Below are positions 59,228 to 64,000 of a DNA stretch of 64,000 nucleotides, piece by piece. The notes under the pieces are model-generated. The model was not told the origin of the DNA. It searched no databases and worked only from the letters and a program-made list of their open reading frames with translations. Positions within the stretch are counted from its first letter, which is position 1. Every line of letters begins with the position of its first letter. Source of the stretch: Candidatus Binataceae bacterium (lineage in GTDB: Bacteria > Desulfobacterota > Binatia > Binatales > Binataceae); NCBI GenBank assembly GCA_035508495.1, contig DATJMX010000002.1, forward strand, positions 1-64,000, in the 5' to 3' direction. The position numbers were made by a program, and so were the translations under genes.

Positions 59228-60481
59228 ATGCGACGGGACGCTTTTGCGGCGGAAAAGGGCGCGCGCTGTGGTCGGATTGGCCACTTTGCGGTAGCTTCTA
59301 AGCCCTTGCATTTCACCCTCGTATTAGTGATCGGCGTCGCGATCGGTCTCATCGCCGAACTGGCGCTGCTGACCTTCCTGCGCGAGCGCTACCAGTACCG
59401 TCTGCAGGAGCTCAACTTCGAACGATCCAAGACCGACGCGATTCTTGAAAGCGTCGAGGACGGTCTGATCGTGCTCGATTTGTCGGGCTCGATCGTTCAT
59501 ATCAACGAAGTCGCATGCGCGATCCTGGAGGTCGAAACGGGCGCTGTGATCGGCGGCGATCTGCGCGCACTCGCCGCGAGCAATCGTCACGTCGAGCGGC
59601 TGCTCACGGCGCGCGCGAATCCCGCCGATCCAGACCTTGGTGCTCCGGCTGAATTCCGCGTCTTCGTGCGCGGCCGCGATCATTTTTATGTGAGCCGCGA
59701 GCTGCCATGGATCGGACCGCGCAAAGCTGCGCTCGGGACGATTCTGGTGCTGCAGGATGTGACTTACGTCCGCGACCAGGAGCGTCAGCGCACGAATCTT
59801 ATCGCGACGCTGTCGCACGAATTGAAGACACCGCTGACCTCGCTCGCGATCGGATCGGAACTGCTCGCCGAATCTTCCAACCCGGAACGCGAAACGCCGC
59901 GCCAGCACGAGATCCTCGAGATCATCCACGACGATATCGAGCGGCTCAAGGTCATTGCCGACACGCTGCTCGATGCGTCACGCACGCACAACGCGCGAAT
60001 CGGTGTCGAGCGCCGCCAGATCATGCTCAACCGCGTGGTGCGCGAGGTCTGTCACGCGTTCGCTCTCCAGGCCGAGGAGAAGCGAGTCGGAATCCGCGTG
60101 CTGGGCGAGGAACGCGCGATTCCGATCCTGGGCGATCCGATCAAGCTGCCGTGGGTGATAACCAACCTGGTCGGCAATGCGTTGCGTTACACCCCCGCGG
60201 GTGGGCAGATCACTGTCGAGATGAGCAGCGAAGGCAAAGTTGCGCGCGTCACCGTTTCTGATACTGGTCCTGGAATCGACCCGGCCGTGATGCCGCGTAT
60301 CTTCGAGCCCTACACCCAGTTCGGTGAAGATTCGGCGCATGTCGGTTCGGCGGGCCTGGGCTTGCATATCGCCAAGGAGATCATCGAGGCTCACAACGGC
60401 CGGATTTTCGCGCGCAGCGAAGCGGGGCACGGCGCGATGTTCACGGTGGACATCCCGATGCGGGAGGACGCGCTTGGCTAA
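59228..60481 (+). CDS. PAS-containing sensor histidine kinase
   Basis: 417 residues from ATG at 59228, without a good ribosome site; a TTG at 59306 just before the membrane helix is an alternative. One membrane helix (about 28-51), PAS domain (about 67-180: AILESVEDGLIVLDLSGSIVHINEVACAILEV), phosphoacceptor His197 in IATLSHELKTPLTSLAIG, N box VITNLVGNALRYTP, G1 VSDTGPGID, G2 GSAGLGLHIAKEIIEAHNG. The four-residue membrane turn lacks a large periplasmic sensor. It overlaps the NtrC-type regulator gene by eight bases, as in KinB-AlgB. Confidence 0.92.
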   Translation: MRRDAFAAEKGARCGRIGHFAVASKPLHFTLVLVIGVAIGLIAELALLTFLRERYQYRLQELNFERSKTDAILESVEDGLIVLDLSGSIVHINEVACAILEVETGAVIGGDLRALAASNRHVERLLTARANPADPDLGAPAEFRVFVRGRDHFYVSRELPWIGPRKAALGTILVLQDVTYVRDQERQRTNLIATLSHELKTPLTSLAIGSELLAESSNPERETPRQHEILEIIHDDIERLKVIADTLLDASRTHNARIGVERRQIMLNRVVREVCHAFALQAEEKRVGIRVLGEERAIPILGDPIKLPWVITNLVGNALRYTPAGGQITVEMSSEGKVARVTVSDTGPGIDPAVMPRIFEPYTQFGEDSAHVGSAGLGLHIAKEIIEAHNGRIFARSEAGHGAMFTVDIPMREDALG

Positions 60482-61802
60482 CATCCTGGTAGTGGACGAT
60501 GATCGAAACATCCGCCACGCGCTCGCGGCCACGCTGGAGTCGGCGAATCATCATGTAATCGTGGCGGAGAGCGCCGAGCGCGCGCTCGAGGTGCTGCCCG
60601 ATTCGCACGCCGAGGCGGTGCTGACGGATGTGCGGATGGCCGGCATGAACGGCTTCAAGCTGCTCGAAACGATCAAGCGCGCGTCGCCTTCCCTGCCGGT
60701 CGTGATGATGACGGCGTACGGCTCGATTCCTGACGCAGTCGAGGCGATGCGCCTAGGGGCCTACGACTACGTCACCAAGCCCTTTACCGCCGAGCAGATC
60801 CGGCGCATCGTGGCGCGCGCACTCGAGCTGCAGGGGCTGCGCGCCGAGAATCAGAAGCTGCGCGAAAAGATCGAAATCCTCACCGAACCTGAGCCGTTCC
60901 TGACGCTGAGTCCGCAGACCCGCAAGATCGCGGAGACCGCGGCTCAAGTCGCGACCAGCAACGCCACAGTTCTGATCACCGGCGAAAGCGGCACCGGCAA
61001 GAGTATGCTCGCCGCTTACATCCATCGCCTGAGCCCGCGCAAGAATGGACCCTTCGTACAGGTGGCGTGCACCACGCTCAGCGAGCATCTGCTGGAGAGC
61101 GAGCTCTTCGGCCATGTGCGCGGCGCTTTCACCGGCGCTATCAAGGACAAGCCCGGCCGCCTGGAAGCGGCGGAAGGCGGCACGGTCTTGCTCGATGAGA
61201 TCGGCGATCTGACGCCAGTCGTGCAGTCGAAGATGCTGCGCTTTTTGCAGGAGAAGACTTTCGAACGCGTCGGCGGCGCGGCGACAATTCACGTCGATGC
61301 GCGAATCGTGGCCGCGACCAATCAGAACCTCGAACAGCTGGTGGCAGAGAAACGCTTCCGCGAGGACCTCTACTATCGCCTCAATGTGATCGAGCTGCAC
61401 GCGCCCGCGCTGCGCGAGCGTCCCGGCGAAATCCTGAAGTTGGCCGAGCATTACGCAAAGCAGGCCGCGGCGGCGCATAACAAGCCGATACAGGAGTTCG
61501 AGCCCGACGCGCGCGACGCGCTCGCCGCGTATGCATGGCCGGGCAATATCCGCGAGCTGCGCAATGCGGTCGAGCGCGCGGTTATCCTGAGTCGCGGCGA
61601 GACCATCACGCTGAGCGATCTACCGGACAAAATCCTCGCCGAGCCGCGCAAGGTCGATCACAACCTGACGCTCGAAGAACTCGAGCGCCGCCATATCGAG
61701 GTCGTCCTCGAACAGGCGATGACGCTGGAAGAGGCCGCCGACATGCTCGGCATCAATGTCGCCACGCTGTGGCGCAAGCGCCGCAAGTACGGCCTCGATT
61801 AA
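60474..61802 (+). CDS. NtrC/AlgB-family sigma-54 response regulator
   Basis: 442 residues from TTG at 60474 (GGAGG six bases upstream), overlapping the kinase gene's stop. Receiver domain 1-120 with DDD at 8-10 and phosphoacceptor Asp52 in LTDVRMAGMNG. AAA+ domain with Walker A GESGTGKS (170-177), the sigma-54-contacting GAFTGA (217-222) and Walker B LLDEIGDL (239-246). Fis-type helix-turn-helix at the C-terminus (LEEAADMLGINVATLWRKRRKYGLD). It activates RpoN promoters when phosphorylated. The sigma-54 promoter at 28054 is the nearest candidate target in the window. Resembles AlgB of the KinB-AlgB pair. Confidence 0.93.
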   Translation: MANILVVDDDRNIRHALAATLESANHHVIVAESAERALEVLPDSHAEAVLTDVRMAGMNGFKLLETIKRASPSLPVVMMTAYGSIPDAVEAMRLGAYDYVTKPFTAEQIRRIVARALELQGLRAENQKLREKIEILTEPEPFLTLSPQTRKIAETAAQVATSNATVLITGESGTGKSMLAAYIHRLSPRKNGPFVQVACTTLSEHLLESELFGHVRGAFTGAIKDKPGRLEAAEGGTVLLDEIGDLTPVVQSKMLRFLQEKTFERVGGAATIHVDARIVAATNQNLEQLVAEKRFREDLYYRLNVIELHAPALRERPGEILKLAEHYAKQAAAAHNKPIQEFEPDARDALAAYAWPGNIRELRNAVERAVILSRGETITLSDLPDKILAEPRKVDHNLTLEELERRHIEVVLEQAMTLEEAADMLGINVATLWRKRRKYGLD

Positions 61803-61807
61803 AACGA

Positions 61808-61838
61808 AACCGGCGCGCTCATGAAGAACGCGCCGGCC
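61808..61838. terminator. Bidirectional terminator-like hairpin
   Basis: CCGGCGCG (61810-61817) and CGCGCCGG (61829-61836) make a perfect eight-base stem with an 11-base loop between the convergent response regulator and secreted-protein genes. On the minus strand it is followed by TTTCGTTTT, a reasonable U-tract. Confidence 0.6.
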
Positions 61839-61860
61839 GTTTCACGAGAATTCGTCGCGA

Positions 61861-62277
61861 TTATTTGCTTATTGCACCTTCGAGACGGCCGTGGCTCTGC
61901 ACGCACTGTCCCAGGCTCGTGAAAGGATCGGGCCAGTCGTGCTTCACGCAGTACGGCAACGCCGCTTCCTGCGATGCACTGTAGCCGCGGGTGCTGAGTT
62001 CCTTCTTCATGCACTCGGAGTGCGCGGCATTGGCGCCCGGCACGCCGGCAGCATCGTCAGCCGCCTCGACGATAAGCGCGTCGCGCAGCGCGATCTTGAC
62101 CTGTGGGTCCGACGACTTGCCGAGCATGCCCGCGATGTTGCTGGACGGGCCGCAGGTTCCGACCGCGTCGATAAAGGCCTCCTCGAGACCGCTCGAGCCA
62201 AGGTCCTTCGCGAAGCCGAGACTCACGGCCGCCATCAAGAGACCCGACGACACCAACGCAATTGCCATTTTCTTCAT
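61861..62277 (-). CDS. Small secreted protein with four cysteines
   Basis: 138 residues. A Sec signal peptide (MKKMAIALVSSGLLMAAVSLGFA, cleavage near 23) precedes a mature domain of about 115 residues with Cys at 42, 89, 110 and 125, enough for two disulfides. Helical, mildly acidic, no motif I recognise. Such export with paired Cys would need oxidative folding. Next to the two-component genes, but convergent. Confidence 0.7.
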   Translation of the reverse strand: MKKMAIALVSSGLLMAAVSLGFAKDLGSSGLEEAFIDAVGTCGPSSNIAGMLGKSSDPQVKIALRDALIVEAADDAAGVPGANAAHSECMKKELSTRGYSASQEAALPYCVKHDWPDPFTSLGQCVQSHGRLEGAISK

Positions 62278-62457
62278 AAGCTATGCTCCTCCCCAGTTGC
62301 GCGAGCCCGGCTCTGGCCCACCCGGCTCGACGATACGCGTCGGCATATCTCTACTGTGGGTAGGCGCGGAAATCCAGCATCGGCGTGATGTTTTTGGCTT
62401 GACCTTCTCCACAACTTGATGCGACTTTCGCTGCGACCCTGAAAGGAAGTACCAGCC

Positions 62458-63396
62458 ATGGCCAATATCGCGATCGCCGCCTCGACGCTCCCCGACTCTC
62501 CTCCCAGCACGCTTATCGATTGGGCCAAACGGTCCGAGGATGCGGGCCTTTATGGTCTCTTTATGACCGAAGCGGGCAACGATTCTCTCGCTTGCTCGCT
62601 CGCGCTCGGGATGCATACGAAGACCCTGATGCTCGGCACGGCGATTACGAACATCTACCTGCGGCATCCGGCGCTGCTCGCCAACGAATGCGCAGCCGTC
62701 CAGGAATTTACCGGCGGCCGTTTCGTTATCGGCCTCGGCGCGGGTCATCGTGAGATGAACACCATCCTCGGCATCGACATGGGCGATCCCCTCAAGAAGA
62801 TGCGCGCGATCGTCGAGTCGATGCGCAAAGCGCTCGAAGGCAAGCGCACGGGGCCGCCAGTCACGAAGAAGCTGCCGATTTATCTCGCGGGAGTATCGCG
62901 GCCGATGGTCAAGCTCGCGGGCGAGATCGGCGACGGCGTCATCTTCAACTTCTTCCCGCCCACGCGCGTCAAGCAGGCGCTCGGCGAGCTGGCCGAAGGC
63001 GCGAAAATCGCCGGACGCGATCCCAGCGAAGTCACGCCGACGCTCTTTGCGACCGCATTCATTTCCGATGATATCGAGGCCGCGCGGCGTCCCGCGCGCA
63101 AGCTGCTATCACGATACGGCGCGCTGCGCTTCTACGGCAACATGATGGCGAAGGCCGGCTTCGAGCGCGAAATCGAGGGTATCCGCAGCGCCGGCCGCGA
63201 CGCCGATGCGGCAATCAAAGCCGTCAGCAACGAACTGATCGATGCGACGCTGCTGGTCGGATCGGAAGCGCGCGTGCGAGAGCGTCTTCAGGAGCTATGC
63301 GAGCCCGGCATCGCGACGGCGATCGTGTTCACCAACCCGGTAAACGAGGATCGCAACAGCGCCGTGCTGCGCACGATCCGCGCGCTCAAGCAGTAG
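62458..63396 (+). CDS. LLM class flavin/F420-dependent oxidoreductase
   Basis: 312 residues, starting MANIAIAASTLPDSPPSTLIDWAKRSEDAGLYGLFMTEAGND, with LGTAITNIYLRHPALLANECAAVQEFTGGRFVIGLGAGHREMNTILGI: the branch of luciferase-like barrels close to F420-dependent methylene-tetrahydromethanopterin reductases and related monooxygenases. AAGGAAG precedes the ATG. Third such gene in the window. F420 use is possible but cannot be decided from the sequence. Confidence 0.85.
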   Translation: MANIAIAASTLPDSPPSTLIDWAKRSEDAGLYGLFMTEAGNDSLACSLALGMHTKTLMLGTAITNIYLRHPALLANECAAVQEFTGGRFVIGLGAGHREMNTILGIDMGDPLKKMRAIVESMRKALEGKRTGPPVTKKLPIYLAGVSRPMVKLAGEIGDGVIFNFFPPTRVKQALGELAEGAKIAGRDPSEVTPTLFATAFISDDIEAARRPARKLLSRYGALRFYGNMMAKAGFEREIEGIRSAGRDADAAIKAVSNELIDATLLVGSEARVRERLQELCEPGIATAIVFTNPVNEDRNSAVLRTIRALKQ

Positions 63397-63399
63397 GCG

Positions 63400-64000
63400 T
63401 CAGGGGACAGCCTCTTCGCCGCTGTCGCGTGCGAGCGCGACGCGATCGAAGAAATTGTGGATGCGCCTGTAGTTCACGCCGAAGTCGCCGACTCCGTAGC
63501 GCGACTTCGAGCGCATCTCGATCAGGCTGCCGCCATCGCTCGACGGCCGCACCTGGATGATGAAGTTGTCGGGGAAGTGAAAAAGTCTCGACGTCGCGAC
63601 GCCTTCAATCGTCATCGTGTTGGGATCGGTCTCGGTGATTATCCAGTTAGGATTGGCCGCCGCGAGATCTTTGAGCTTTGCGAACATCGCCGCGGGAGGA
63701 TCCTTCTCCTTGAGAGGAGCAATCACGCCGTAGATGCGCTCCTGGCCCGCCGCATACTTGTTCTTGTTGTACTTAAGGTCGAAGCCCTGGTTGAAAACGA
63801 GCCCCGCGTTCTTGGAAAACTCGGGCGGGTTGTCCGTATCAGTCGTGATGTCGTTGACGATGTACTTGCCGCCCCGTGCCAGGGTCAGAAAGATCGGCAG
63901 CGCGATCACGGCTCCGATGATCAATCCGAAACGGGCGCGATTGTGCGGACCGCGGCGCTCCGGCGCCCGCGTCATCAGCATCCCGATGATGCCGAGTATG
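63400..64000 (-). CDS. DUF1499-family membrane-associated protein (partial, 5' end beyond right edge)
   Basis: At least 200 residues. The frame is open to the window's last base and reads ILGIIGML upstream of the first ATG at 63981, which looks like the end of another membrane helix, so the true start is probably outside. A helix at about LIIGAVIALPIFLTLA leads to the DUF1499 domain (ERIYGVIAPLKEKDPPAAMFAKLKDLAAANPNWIIT, SRLFHFPDNFIIQVRPSSDGGSLIEMRSKSRYGVGDFGVNYRRIHNFFD). Family function is unknown. Convergent with the oxidoreductase gene, four bases apart. Confidence 0.82.
   Translation of the reverse strand, partial: ILGIIGMLMTRAPERRGPHNRARFGLIIGAVIALPIFLTLARGGKYIVNDITTDTDNPPEFSKNAGLVFNQGFDLKYNKNKYAAGQERIYGVIAPLKEKDPPAAMFAKLKDLAAANPNWIITETDPNTMTIEGVATSRLFHFPDNFIIQVRPSSDGGSLIEMRSKSRYGVGDFGVNYRRIHNFFDRVALARDSGEEAVP

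Overview
The window is a GC-rich, gene-dense bacterial chromosome segment from an uncultured-type heterotroph. The mix of several luciferase-like flavin oxidoreductases, paired acyl-CoA dehydrogenases, CoA/amide catabolism genes, a Sec-decoded thiol protein, frequent GTG/TTG starts and abundant short palindromic intergenic repeats would suit a soil lineage such as Candidatus Binatota (Desulfobacterota_B). That placement is inference from gene content; there is no rRNA or other marker here that proves it. No tRNA, rRNA, CRISPR array, insertion sequence or prophage was seen.

Layout. 1-600: a VapBC-like PIN toxin/AbrB antitoxin pair cut by the left edge. 704-6896: a CADD-like diiron protein, then gyrB and gyrA; both gyrase subunits carry alanine at quinolone-contact positions. 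7035-12377: alanine/serine-glyoxylate aminotransferase divergent from glcDEF, together a glycolate to glyoxylate to glycine route. 12530-20401: DsbA-like isomerase, GST, and an lrp-gltB-gltD nitrogen assimilation operon with a clear sigma-70 promoter. 20678-28138: serine hydrolase, enoyl-CoA hydratase, then a remarkable block in transcription order amino-acid permease, PP2C phosphatase, membrane Ser/Thr kinase, ammonium transporter; kinase and amtB overlap by 4 bases, and the permease has a consensus sigma-54 promoter with a perfect 9+9 palindrome upstream.

28225-33434: double-domain SagB-type nitroreductase, cyclase/amidohydrolase operon, delta-60 repeat secreted protein. 33497-34588: a thioredoxin-fold/DsbD-alpha protein whose reading frame is interrupted only by an in-frame TGA at the place of the first Cys of a CxxC motif, followed at the right distance by a perfect SECIS-like hairpin: a probable selenoprotein that automatic annotation would split. 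34777-38232: lipoprotein, a plant-type class II ketol-acid reductoisomerase next to acetolactate decarboxylase, and a broken MFS gene. 38302-46002: TetR and flavin oxidoreductase, amidase, class III aminotransferase, single-domain response regulator, ClC-CBS channel.

46082-50814: five-gene catabolic operon (two acyl-CoA dehydrogenases, luciferase-like oxidoreductase, MaoC-like hydratase, SDR). 51017-57002: ferredoxin fused to a zinc ribbon, threonine deaminase, two small unknowns, a MerR-TPR fusion, and hisH-hisF with an archaeal-type lumazine synthase as third gene. 57019-64000: second amino-acid permease with a cytoplasmic C-terminal domain, divergent from a histidine kinase/sigma-54 activator pair, then a secreted Cys-containing protein, another flavin oxidoreductase and a DUF1499 protein cut by the right edge. 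Three families of palindromic repeats punctuate the gene ends throughout. Nitrogen handling (gltBD, Lrp, AmtB, two APC permeases, sigma-54 promoter and activator) is the clearest recurring theme.
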